Positions 17,507 through 25,502 of a stretch of DNA of 64,000 nucleotides are shown in pieces. How positions within the stretch are numbered: position 1 is the stretch's first letter; every line of letters starts with the position of its first letter. The translations under genes were made by a program, and so were the position numbers. This DNA is from Chitinophagaceae bacterium. GTDB lineage: Bacteria; Bacteroidota; Bacteroidia; Chitinophagales; Chitinophagaceae. The stretch is from positions 1 to 64,000 of the forward strand of contig JAMLGT010000004.1 in assembly GCA_023957755.1 (NCBI GenBank), written 5' to 3'. The notes below the pieces were generated by a model. The model was not told where the DNA came from, ran no database searches, and saw only the letters and a program-made list of their open reading frames with translations.

Positions 17507-18700
17507 TTAGTCTTCGAAATAAGCGACACTTCCACCTACCCATTCTTTGTCCATATTGTATCTTACCCCTATCATTTTCCCTTTGCTTAGTCTGGCCAGG
17601 TTGCATACTGGCACGGGCCTGGGAGCGTTTTTGTCCCAGAAATAGAAAATGCGGATTTCAGCTTTGGCGGGGATATCAGGGGTCTGAATTACATCTGCGT
17701 AATGCACTTTCTTTTGAAGAATCCAGTTATCCGGGTTTTCAATTTTCTGAATGTCTTCTCTGGTCACATCGATGATAACTCCCTGGCCTGCAAAGCTGAA
17801 CAAGGGCTTCAACACATATTGTGATAAGTCATTTGGCAATTCTGAGATTTCATTCAAAAAGAATGTTTCAGGCACATAAGGGTGATTGATATATGGGAGG
17901 GTGAATTTACTAACTCTGTAAAACCAGTTAGGATGTGGCACCCACTCTACATCGTAAGGCTGCGTGATATCAATAATCGGCCCCAGGCTATCTTTTACAT
18001 GAGCCAGATCATCAAAAATGATTCGGTTATATATTCTTTTTACATGTACTTTTTTTCCATCTTTCAGATAATACAGGTTCTTACCATCTACTTTTAGTTC
18101 AGTGAGACAAACGACAGGAATACCCAGATAATCCTGGGTACAGTAAAAATCAATTCTGGTTTTTTGTTCGTGGGGTTTTACCTCCAGGAGGATTACATTT
18201 TCAGGATTATGTCCGTTTAGTATTATTTTCTTTAATAGTTCCAGATAGGATTCTTTATTATATCCACCCATATAATGAGTGAAGTTTGGTGGAATGTGAA
18301 AATGTCTTTCCAGCACTTCAGGATAATAAACCTCAAAGGCAAAGAGAGTGGGGAAGCCTTGCATCTCAATAAGCATAGGCTCATACACACCGTCTTCATT
18401 AACACATACTCCAAAGTCGAATGCAATAAACTCCGGCAGTCCATCATCGCCGGCCACTCGCTCTCCTTCAGGTATAGCCCTTTCTGTAAGTCCTTTAAAG
18501 TCTGTGCTTTTAATAATATCCACAATACTTTCGCAGGCATCAATCATTTTATTGGTGAACGAACGTGGAATGAAAATGGGCGTCTCGGCTACGCGAAATG
18601 TAGTGTGTCCGGGATGTTTAGAATCGAGGTCTTTTAAAAATGCATCGTACTTTTGAGCTGTAAAGCGCTCATTGAATTCTTTTCTAATCTCTGGAATCAT
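17507..18700 (-). CDS. ATP-grasp-like protein of unknown function
   Basis: A 397-aa cytosolic protein I cannot assign to a named enzyme. ATP-grasp-like features can be seen in the second half: a Lys- and Gly-rich loop KPLFSFAGQGV (298-308), a strand ILQKKV (327-332) and an acidic/basic pair in AEIRIFYF (347-354). The first half has a distinctive FDFGV... LIEMQGFPTLFAFE region (94-123), and VKRIYNRIIFDDL at 220-232. ATP-grasp enzymes join a carboxylate to an amine or thiol through an acyl phosphate. It follows the amidotransferase-like gene by 85 nt on the same strand, suggesting that the two act together. Complete, no frameshift. Confidence 0.6.
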   Translation of the reverse strand: MIPEIRKEFNERFTAQKYDAFLKDLDSKHPGHTTFRVAETPIFIPRSFTNKMIDACESIVDIIKSTDFKGLTERAIPEGERVAGDDGLPEFIAFDFGVCVNEDGVYEPMLIEMQGFPTLFAFEVYYPEVLERHFHIPPNFTHYMGGYNKESYLELLKKIILNGHNPENVILLEVKPHEQKTRIDFYCTQDYLGIPVVCLTELKVDGKNLYYLKDGKKVHVKRIYNRIIFDDLAHVKDSLGPIIDITQPYDVEWVPHPNWFYRVSKFTLPYINHPYVPETFFLNEISELPNDLSQYVLKPLFSFAGQGVIIDVTREDIQKIENPDNWILQKKVHYADVIQTPDIPAKAEIRIFYFWDKNAPRPVPVCNLARLSKGKMIGVRYNMDKEWVGGSVAYFED

Positions 18701-18718
18701 CAGGTGGAATAGTTTGAT

Positions 18719-18743
18719 GATTGAAAGTTAGGCCTTTTCAATC
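18719..18743. repeat. Inverted repeat in the leader of the ATP-grasp-like gene
   Basis: A perfect 8-bp inverted repeat GATTGAAA/TTTCAATC with a 9-nt spacer, 18 nt upstream of the ATP-grasp-like start codon. On the minus strand a T7 run precedes rather than follows it, so it does not look like a terminator for the upstream gene. It could be an operator or an RNA hairpin. Confidence 0.45.
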
Positions 18744-18785
18744 AAAAAAATATATCGCGACTTCTAAATCTGCTGCTGGTGCCCG

Positions 18786-19634
18786 TTAGACAACTGGTAC
18801 TTTGGTGATTTTTCTTACGGCTATCCTCAGAAAGTTGGGAAGCACTGTGGCATACGTCAGCCTTATTTTTTCAGGATCGGGCAATTGTTCAATCATCGAT
18901 TTCCATTTGGCATATCCGTGGTTTTCGATAACCGATTTTTTCCTTTCAGGAGTGTGCAGGTGTTTCAACATACCTACCGGGTCGGCTTCAGGATGAAACT
19001 GGGTACCAATGAATGAGTCTGTAAATCGCATTGCCATTATCGCCCTCTGAAGGGGCACATGAGGCCTTTCCTTTTCGATAGCGAGAATTTTTGAGCCCAG
19101 CTGCTTTATCCTTGAGTAGTCTGGTTCTATCACCTGATAATCTCTGCTGTCCACAGCATAGAAGGGATTGGGCAATCCGTCGAATACGGGTTCTCTTTCT
19201 CCATCCTCAAGCATGTGAATAGGGAAAACTCCAAAAGAATTTGAACGCCTCTTGCTTAACAACCCGATTTTAAAATGCCTGCATGCAAGCTGATACGAAT
19301 GGCAGATAAAGAACACAGGTTTCTTAAATGCCACTTCTGAAGCAATATTGTGGTTGTCGACGGCTTCGATCCAGTTAAAGTATTTTGTATCCCATTCTTC
19401 GCCTTCACTATCAATCGGACTTCCGGGCCCGCCGCTGCTGATATAGATATCATAATCGAGACCAGGCAATTCTAATTTTTGCCTAACATCGAAAATGTCG
19501 ATCTCAAGATGTACCTCACTGGTCTGATTAAAGTGCTCTATGATATCGTGTAAGCCCCGCATCCCCTGGTTTTCTGCGCCATTGTACAAATCAAGGATAG
19601 CGAGCCGGAGAACCGGTTTTTCAGTAAAATTCAT
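18786..19634 (-). CDS. Class I glutamine amidotransferase-like protein
   Basis: A 282-aa protein with a class I glutamine amidotransferase fold. The GMP-synthase-like oxyanion motif is SSGGPGSP (66-72). The nucleophile elbow is FFICHSYQ with Cys111, differing from the usual G-C-L-G-HQ. His214 and Glu216 sit in TQFHPEAD, so the Cys-His-Glu triad is complete. About 60 residues follow the triad, longer than a minimal domain. It is likely to release ammonia from glutamine, or to hydrolyse a gamma-glutamyl bond. The acceptor is unknown; the adjacent ATP-grasp-like gene is the obvious partner. A TATATTTG box lies 4 nt before the ATG. Confidence 0.75.
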   Translation of the reverse strand: MNFTEKPVLRLAILDLYNGAENQGMRGLHDIIEHFNQTSEVHLEIDIFDVRQKLELPGLDYDIYISSGGPGSPIDSEGEEWDTKYFNWIEAVDNHNIASEVAFKKPVFFICHSYQLACRHFKIGLLSKRRSNSFGVFPIHMLEDGEREPVFDGLPNPFYAVDSRDYQVIEPDYSRIKQLGSKILAIEKERPHVPLQRAIMAMRFTDSFIGTQFHPEADPVGMLKHLHTPERKKSVIENHGYAKWKSMIEQLPDPEKIRLTYATVLPNFLRIAVRKITKVPVV

Positions 19635-19638
19635 TCAA

Positions 19639-19646
19639 CAAATATA
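19639..19646 (-). promoter_or_regulatory. -7 box (TATATTTG) abutting the amidotransferase-like start
   Basis: Exact TAnnTTTG match 4 nt from the ATG, predicting a leaderless or near-leaderless transcript and a promoter separate from queG. Confidence 0.5.
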
Positions 19647-19687
19647 ATTATTAAGTGTAAAACCACTGCGAACAGTACCTTCAAACA

Positions 19688-20614
19688 TTAGTCCAGAAAT
19701 TTCAGGTTTCTTTTAATTCCCTGATACTTAGCCCTTTTTAAGGGTGATTTTTTGAAGATGACTTTAAATGATTCTTCTGTCAGTTCGTCCCAATCCTTCT
19801 TTGAATACTCAAGAATTTCGTTGATAGGGGTGAATTCTTCTGTGTGATGAGGAGTACTGAATCGGTTCCAGGGGCATACGTCCTGGCAGATATCACACCC
19901 AAACATCCGGTTATTAAATTTCCCCTTCATCTCATCCGGTATAAGCATATCCTTTAGTTCGATGGTGAAGTAAGAGATACACTTTCTGGCTTCTATGACT
20001 TTGTCAGGCAGAATTGCCTCTGTGGGGCATGCATCAATACACCGGGTGCAGGTACCGCAATAGTCTTTTACGAAAGGATTATCCGGTTTTAATTCGATGT
20101 CCGTAATCAATTCAGCTATAAAGAAAAACGATCCGGATTGTTTTGTAATCAACAGCCCATTCTTTCCAACCCATCCGAGTCCGGCTCTTTCAGCCCAACT
20201 CTTCTCCAGCACAGGTGCACTGTCGGTAAACCCTCTACCATTTACCTCCCCGATTTTTTCGTTGAGCACCTGCAGGAATTTTTTGAGTTTATTCCATATT
20301 ACGTCGTGATAATCCTGACCGTATGCATATTTTGCTACTTGAGGAGCATCAGTCCGTTGCTTTTGTTCAGGGTAATAATTTGTAAGAAGGGAAATGACAG
20401 ATTTTGCGCCGGGAACCAGTTTGGTAGGATCTACTCTTTTGTCAAAATGATTTTCAAGGTAGCCCAATGAGCCATTATAGCCTTTGTTTAAAAAGTTTGC
20501 CAGTCTTACCTCATCTTCATTCAGTTTTTCTGCTTTGGATATTCCACAATAGTCGAATCCAAGTTCATGAGCAACAGACTTTACAATTAGTGTGTTTTTT
20601 TCAATTAGCGTCAT
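19688..20614 (-). CDS. queG: Epoxyqueuosine reductase QueG
   Basis: A 308-aa cobalamin- and iron-sulfur-dependent enzyme that reduces epoxyqueuosine to queuosine in tRNA, the last step of queuosine synthesis. The proton donor Asp131 lies in [11 protein letters not shown]. Two [4Fe-4S] clusters are bound by [12 protein letters not shown] (Cys186, 189, 192, 196) and by CDICQDVC (240-247) with Cys212. The family [13 protein letters not shown] signature is at 143-155. It belongs to the QueG rather than the QueH type. The TATCTTTG box lies 7 nt upstream of the ATG. Confidence 0.96.
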   Translation of the reverse strand: MTLIEKNTLIVKSVAHELGFDYCGISKAEKLNEDEVRLANFLNKGYNGSLGYLENHFDKRVDPTKLVPGAKSVISLLTNYYPEQKQRTDAPQVAKYAYGQDYHDVIWNKLKKFLQVLNEKIGEVNGRGFTDSAPVLEKSWAERAGLGWVGKNGLLITKQSGSFFFIAELITDIELKPDNPFVKDYCGTCTRCIDACPTEAILPDKVIEARKCISYFTIELKDMLIPDEMKGKFNNRMFGCDICQDVCPWNRFSTPHHTEEFTPINEILEYSKKDWDELTEESFKVIFKKSPLKRAKYQGIKRNLKFLD

Positions 20615-20621
20615 GTCACTG

Positions 20622-20629
20622 CAAAGATA
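20622..20629 (-). promoter_or_regulatory. -7 box (TATCTTTG) of queG
   Basis: Exact TAnnTTTG match ending 7 nt before the queG ATG, so the 5' leader should be absent or only a few bases. Confidence 0.5.
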
Positions 20630-20744
20630 GAGGTCAGATAAAATACGGTTTCAAGGTAGTGATTTATGGCAATAGCTGCAGGGGAAGATTCGCATTTCAT
20701 AATTCTGAAATGATTATCTTTAATATCCACAATCCCATACAGGC

Positions 20745-22742
20745 ATGGCAAAGAAAACAAAATCCGAAAAAAAACCTTCTCGTTATGAGGATATTCACTT
20801 TGTGGACAGCACGAGGCCTGTGTGGAATTATTCCCTGTTTTCTGATGAGGATATTCAGAATTTTCAGGGTGGTACTCACTATTCGCTTTATAAGTTGTTT
20901 GGGCCCCACAGGATCAAGGTGCTAAAAAGTGAGGGCTATTATTTTGCTGTGTGGGCTCCGAATGCGACACTGGTTACGGTGGTGGGTGACTTTAATAACT
21001 GGGATACTCATAGCCACCCGTTGTATGTAAGGCTGGATAAGTCCGGTATCTGGGAAGGCTTCATTCCGGGATTGGGAGAGTTTGAGAATTATAAATATTT
21101 TATCAAGGGATATGGCGGAGCTGAGTTGTATAAAGGAGATCCTTTTGCCCGTCACTGGGAAACAAGGCCCGCTACTTCTTCCAAAACCAAAGACATCAAA
21201 TATAAATGGAACGACAGACCGTGGATGCGAAAGCGGAAGAAGTACAATTCGCTTAGTGCCCCCTGGAGTGTTTATGAATTACATCTTGGTAGCTGGACAA
21301 AGCCTGATCCCAATGATAAAGACAGCTTCAACTCTTATGAAGAGATTGGTAATCAACTGATACCCTACATCCGGGAGATGGGATTTACTCATGTAGAATT
21401 GATGCCGGTAATGGAGCATCCCTATGATGCCAGCTGGGGTTATCAGGGGACAGGTTACTATGCTCCTACATCAAGATTTGGTACTCCGGAAGAATTCATG
21501 GCTCTGGTAGATCGGCTGCATCAGGCAAACATTGGAGTGATCCTGGACTGGGTACCATCGCATTTTCCGGCTGACGCACACGGGCTATTTATGTTTGATG
21601 GCACTCACACCTATGAGTATGCGGATATGCGGAAAGGATTTCATCCTGACTGGAATTCTTATATTTTTAATTACAGAAGAGGTGAAGTGCGATCGTTCCT
21701 GATAAGTAATGCACGTTATTGGTTTGATTTGTATCATGCAGATGGCATGCGGGTGGATGCCGTGAGTTCTATTTTGCGGCTCGATTATTCCCGTGAGGAG
21801 GGCCAGTGGGAACCTAACGAAAAAGGAGGCAACGGAAATCTGGAAGCAATTGCCTTTGTGCAGGATTTGAATGCAATGGTGTATCGCGATTTCCCCGATG
21901 TGCAGATGATCGCTGAAGAAGCTACCGACTGGCCGGGGATCACAAAGATGACCACCGGAGGTGGGATGGGGTTTGGTATGAAGTGGATGATGGGGTGGAT
22001 GCATGATACACTCGATTATTTCTCTATGGATCCTCTGTTCAGAAAGGATCATCAGGATAAGTTTACATTTAGCATGATGTACTATTTCAATGAAAACTTC
22101 ATGCTCCCATTAAGCCATGATGAAGTGGTGCACGGCAAGTCGCCGATGATTTACAAAATGCCGGGTGATGAGTGGCAGAAATTTGCTAACCTGCGACTCC
22201 TGTACACCTATATGTTCACCCATCCGGGAGGAAAGTTGCTTTTTATGGGTGATGAGTTCGGGCAGACTTCAGAGTGGAATTTTCAGAAAGAACTCGACTG
22301 GTTTTTATTAAATTATGAGATTCATAAAAAACTTCAGGTTTGTGTGTCGCAGTTGAACAGATTACTAACTTCTGAGCCGGCGCTTCATGAATTGCAGTTC
22401 TCTGCGGAGGGCTTTGAGTGGGTAGATCTTTCTCATTACAATGAATGTGTGGTAAGTTATTTACGGAAAGGAAAGAAGAGAAAGGATAATGTGCTGGTGA
22501 TACTCAATATGACACCTGTTGAGCGAATCGACTGGGTTGTCCACACCAGAAGTAAGGGGCAGTGGAAGGTTATATTTGACAGTGATTCAATGGATTACGG
22601 CGGAAGCGGAAGGTTCGCAGGCCAGATTCCCGGAGTGCGGATTGTGGATAAGAAAGCAGGGGTGAGCGAAATAAAAGTGAGCCTTCCTGCGTTAAGTGGG
22701 ATGGTATTGAAGCAGTTTGATTCCCGCACACCTAAAAAATAA
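20745..22742 (+). CDS. glgB: 1,4-alpha-glucan branching enzyme GlgB
   Basis: A 665-aa GH13 enzyme that makes alpha-1,6 branches in glycogen. An N-terminal CBM48 domain (about 45-140, with VVGDFNNWD at 79-87) precedes the (beta/alpha)8 barrel. Catalytic residues are the nucleophile Asp338 in DGMRVDAV, the acid Glu in MIAEEATDWPG (391/392) and the transition-state Asp459 in LSHDEVVHGK. An all-beta C-terminal domain completes it. Eukaryote-like length and the SVYELHLGSW motif are normal. glgA and glgC are not nearby. TATCTTTA at 20715-20722 is a one-mismatch -7 box. Confidence 0.95.
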   Translation: MAKKTKSEKKPSRYEDIHFVDSTRPVWNYSLFSDEDIQNFQGGTHYSLYKLFGPHRIKVLKSEGYYFAVWAPNATLVTVVGDFNNWDTHSHPLYVRLDKSGIWEGFIPGLGEFENYKYFIKGYGGAELYKGDPFARHWETRPATSSKTKDIKYKWNDRPWMRKRKKYNSLSAPWSVYELHLGSWTKPDPNDKDSFNSYEEIGNQLIPYIREMGFTHVELMPVMEHPYDASWGYQGTGYYAPTSRFGTPEEFMALVDRLHQANIGVILDWVPSHFPADAHGLFMFDGTHTYEYADMRKGFHPDWNSYIFNYRRGEVRSFLISNARYWFDLYHADGMRVDAVSSILRLDYSREEGQWEPNEKGGNGNLEAIAFVQDLNAMVYRDFPDVQMIAEEATDWPGITKMTTGGGMGFGMKWMMGWMHDTLDYFSMDPLFRKDHQDKFTFSMMYYFNENFMLPLSHDEVVHGKSPMIYKMPGDEWQKFANLRLLYTYMFTHPGGKLLFMGDEFGQTSEWNFQKELDWFLLNYEIHKKLQVCVSQLNRLLTSEPALHELQFSAEGFEWVDLSHYNECVVSYLRKGKKRKDNVLVILNMTPVERIDWVVHTRSKGQWKVIFDSDSMDYGGSGRFAGQIPGVRIVDKKAGVSEIKVSLPALSGMVLKQFDSRTPKK

Positions 22743-22748
22743 CCACCT

Positions 22749-23765
22749 ATGAAAGCATTCCCCCTTTTTCTTGTTTTTGCATTTCTGTCATTACAAGGCA
22801 TAGCTCAGTCTGATAGTGTGGCTTATTATCTGGCGTCGGGAAAGCAGAAGATGGAGGCAGGGCTGAATAATGCAGCCTCGATAGATTTTGCAAAGGCGCT
22901 TGAATTTGATCCCCAATCGGTAGAAGCCTTAATAGCCAACGGAAATGTAAATATGAAGATGTATCGGCTGTATGAAGCAGAGCAAAATTTTAAGAAGGCC
23001 AGTGAGATCCAGCCAGGGAATAAAGAACTGACAAAGTCATTAATGAATCTCAGCTTTAATGCAAGGCAGCATAAGAAAGCAATTGAATTGGCTGAGAAGT
23101 GCGACTGCGAAGAATCAGATAGAATAATAGGTATTAGCTATTTCCGTATGGAGAATTATGGCAAAGCGCTTACCTATCTCCAGAATGCACTTAAAAAGAA
23201 TGAAAGCGATGCAGAGGCTGTATATACAATAGCGCGCACTTACATGGAGCTGGAGAACACAAAGGAAATGCTTGCCTATTATGCAAAAGCAGTAACCCTT
23301 GCCCCCGAAAAGGGTATTTGGCATTATGAATTGGCACTGCTTTACTATAATGCCGATGACTTCAAAAATTCTTTGAAAGAGTTTGAACTGGCAAGGAATA
23401 ATGGGTACAGAGAAAGTAATGACTTTATAGAGAACTACGGGTTTTGTCTATTATATGCCGGCGAGAAAGAGGCTGCTTTGAAAGCACTTGCTGATGTCCT
23501 TGAAAGGAAAGCGAATAATCCTACACTTTTGGCTGATATTGCATATGGACTCTATCTCACTAAGAATTATAAAGATGCAATTTCCTTTTATGATAAACTG
23601 TTAAAGGCAAATCCTACTGATGCTTCTTCAATGTATATGGCCGGTATGGCATTCCAAAAGATGGGAGAAAAGCAAAAAGGTCAGGCCATCTGTGATAAAG
23701 CTATTGAGATGAATCCTGCATTAGCTAAGAACAGACAAAAGAAGGAAATGCCGATGGGATTATAG
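22749..23765 (+). CDS. Secreted tetratricopeptide-repeat protein
   Basis: A 338-aa protein with a signal peptide (1-19, cleavage after GIAQ) and a run of about seven to eight TPR units from residue 25 to the end, shown by repeated A-x3-F/Y-x3-L patterns such as NAASIDFAKALEFDP, YGKALTYLQNAL and YKDAISFYDKLLKANP. TPR solenoids bind partner proteins. It begins 6 nt after glgB and is probably co-transcribed. A link to glycogen metabolism is not supported by the export signal, so the pairing may be fortuitous. No catalytic domain. Confidence 0.85.
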   Translation: MKAFPLFLVFAFLSLQGIAQSDSVAYYLASGKQKMEAGLNNAASIDFAKALEFDPQSVEALIANGNVNMKMYRLYEAEQNFKKASEIQPGNKELTKSLMNLSFNARQHKKAIELAEKCDCEESDRIIGISYFRMENYGKALTYLQNALKKNESDAEAVYTIARTYMELENTKEMLAYYAKAVTLAPEKGIWHYELALLYYNADDFKNSLKEFELARNNGYRESNDFIENYGFCLLYAGEKEAALKALADVLERKANNPTLLADIAYGLYLTKNYKDAISFYDKLLKANPTDASSMYMAGMAFQKMGEKQKGQAICDKAIEMNPALAKNRQKKEMPMGL

Positions 23766-23798
23766 TCGAATTCCCATAATCTTGCTCAATTAATAATA

Positions 23799-24752
23799 TT
23801 ATTTTACAGAAGTACGGTAATGTAAGAGTGCCAGTGCCGTCAGAGGCATGACTGCCGGCAGCAGGAGCGACCACAGGCTACCGCTAAGCAGCCAGGCGAT
23901 TACTGTGATTATGAGTAGATAGAAAGGGTAAGTCAGAAATAGAATTCCCACTAATAAACTGTCATAATGGTCGGGTCGGGTTTGGTTAGTTATGGCTTTG
24001 GCCAGAAAATACACAGGGCAATTCAGAAAATATCCAATCCCGGCGGGCAATGCCAGTACCCATTTTTGGATTGGTGTCAGAGGCTTCTCAAAGATTTCTT
24101 TTCTTGCAGACAGACTTCTGTCAGGGATTTCATACACATGTTGAGATAGTGCTTCACTAAGGATATCATTGAAAGTATTAAGTGCCTTACCGGATGTGGA
24201 TCCGTTCAGGTCTTTTTTCTCAATGATGCGTCCAAAGTTAATGTGCACACTCTTCCCAAAGCTGTTATAACTACTATAGTTTAGCCCTACCGGAAGGATC
24301 TTCAAAGGGATATTATTCTGCCAGGCCCTAATTGCAATCCGGGCAGTACCTTTTTTAAGAGGCCGCAGGTGCCATTCGTTGATGCAAAGGCCTTCACTGA
24401 ATATAAGTACGATTTTGTTTTGTCCGAGGAGTGTTTCCACTCTGTCGAATGTAGAGTAGTTATTTCCCAGCGTTTCGGCTCCTTCGGATATTCGATATAC
24501 CGGAAGGATATGCAGGGATCGCAACATGCGGTTAACGAAGGGGGAAATAAAGGCGTCGCCCCGGGCAAGAGAATATACAGGCTGTCTGAACAAGGAGGCA
24601 AGGATAATCGCATCCAGAAAAGAATTAGGATGGTTGGCAGCCAGGATCAGTGGCCCTTCCTGGCGGAGCAGGTCCTTGTTGCTGATGCGCAATGACTTGC
24701 AGTAGAAGAGAAGTGCTATTCTTGCAGGTAGATATAAAATTCTGTAGAGCAA
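23799..24752 (-). CDS. PlsC-family 1-acyl-glycerol-phosphate acyltransferase-like protein
   Basis: A 317-aa membrane-associated acyltransferase-like protein. The active-site block is NHPNSFLDA near residue 40, so the His and Asp are separated by five residues rather than the classical four. Other acyltransferase blocks follow: FSEGLCI (like FPEGTR) near 119, and ILPVGLNY near 157. The C-terminal third carries three hydrophobic segments (about 215-310). The start is a TTG preceded by AAAGGA; the next upstream in-frame codons lead to a stop. Probably acylates a lysophospholipid or related lipid; the substrate is not known. Convergent with the TPR gene. Confidence 0.85.
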   Translation of the reverse strand: MLYRILYLPARIALLFYCKSLRISNKDLLRQEGPLILAANHPNSFLDAIILASLFRQPVYSLARGDAFISPFVNRMLRSLHILPVYRISEGAETLGNNYSTFDRVETLLGQNKIVLIFSEGLCINEWHLRPLKKGTARIAIRAWQNNIPLKILPVGLNYSSYNSFGKSVHINFGRIIEKKDLNGSTSGKALNTFNDILSEALSQHVYEIPDRSLSARKEIFEKPLTPIQKWVLALPAGIGYFLNCPVYFLAKAITNQTRPDHYDSLLVGILFLTYPFYLLIITVIAWLLSGSLWSLLLPAVMPLTALALLHYRTSVK

Positions 24753-24819
24753 TAGAATTCCTTTTTAGATTGAAACGGCTTTTTAGGGATACCTTACTGA
24801 ATGGATAAGTGAGGCGTAG

Positions 24820-25371
24820 TTAATTTAGTTGCGGATCAATAGGGTAGTTGATGAGTTCTTCATACTTGCCGCCCATTTTCCTTAGACTTTCTTTCCATAC
24901 CTGATCAGCGTCCGTATCAAAAATAAGTTTCCGTGTGGCCATTGTAGTTATCCAGCTGTCTTCAGTAAGTTCGTTTTCCAGTTGGCCGCCGCTCCATCCG
25001 CTGTATCCTATAAAAAACCGGATTCTGGACTCGGGAATTGTCCCGTTTTCCAGATGAATTTTTAGCTGTTCAAAGTTTCCTCCATAAAAGATTCCTGGAA
25101 GTATCTCTTCGCCATCGCTTATCAGGTCGGGCACTTCGTGCAGGAAGTGGAGGCTTTCGAGCTGCACGGGGCCACCGATATAAAGTGGGATATCCGAATC
25201 TTTAAGTTCGGGTACAGCTTCTCCCAGTTTCATATCAAAAGGCCTGTTAAGCACAAAACCGAATGATCCTTCCTCCTCATGGTCACAGAGCACTACCACC
25301 GTTCGCAGAAAGTTGGGATCTTTCAGGAATGGGTTGGCAATAAGTAATGTTCCTTTGGGCGTTTTTTCCAT
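24820..25371 (-). CDS. YqgE/AlgH family protein
   Basis: A 183-aa member of the YqgE/AlgH (DUF179) family, cytosolic, with a single alpha/beta domain. The conserved start GTLLIANPFLKDPNFLRTVV (seen in parts as LIANPFLKDP and FLRTVV) and the central GFVLNRP and YIGGPV motifs are clear. The family's molecular function is unresolved; AlgH was named for alginate regulation in Pseudomonas. No association with an alginate or regulatory gene is seen. Confidence 0.93.
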   Translation of the reverse strand: MEKTPKGTLLIANPFLKDPNFLRTVVVLCDHEEEGSFGFVLNRPFDMKLGEAVPELKDSDIPLYIGGPVQLESLHFLHEVPDLISDGEEILPGIFYGGNFEQLKIHLENGTIPESRIRFFIGYSGWSGGQLENELTEDSWITTMATRKLIFDTDADQVWKESLRKMGGKYEELINYPIDPQLN

Positions 25372-25486
25372 TTTTTTCTTTTATTTGCGAACCATAAAGA
25401 TGGCCTTCTGTTTTGCAAAAATGCAAGGCTAAGTTAAAAAAGCCTTCTGAATTGAAGCCAGAGAAGTAATGGGTTTATTTCGACTC

Positions 25487-25494
25487 TAAATTTG
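25487..25494 (+). promoter_or_regulatory. -7 box (TAAATTTG) before the histidine kinase
   Basis: Exact TAnnTTTG match ending 8 nt before the ATG, predicting a very short or absent leader. No -33 TTTG is clear. Confidence 0.5.
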
Positions 25495-25502
25495 CAACCT
25501 GT

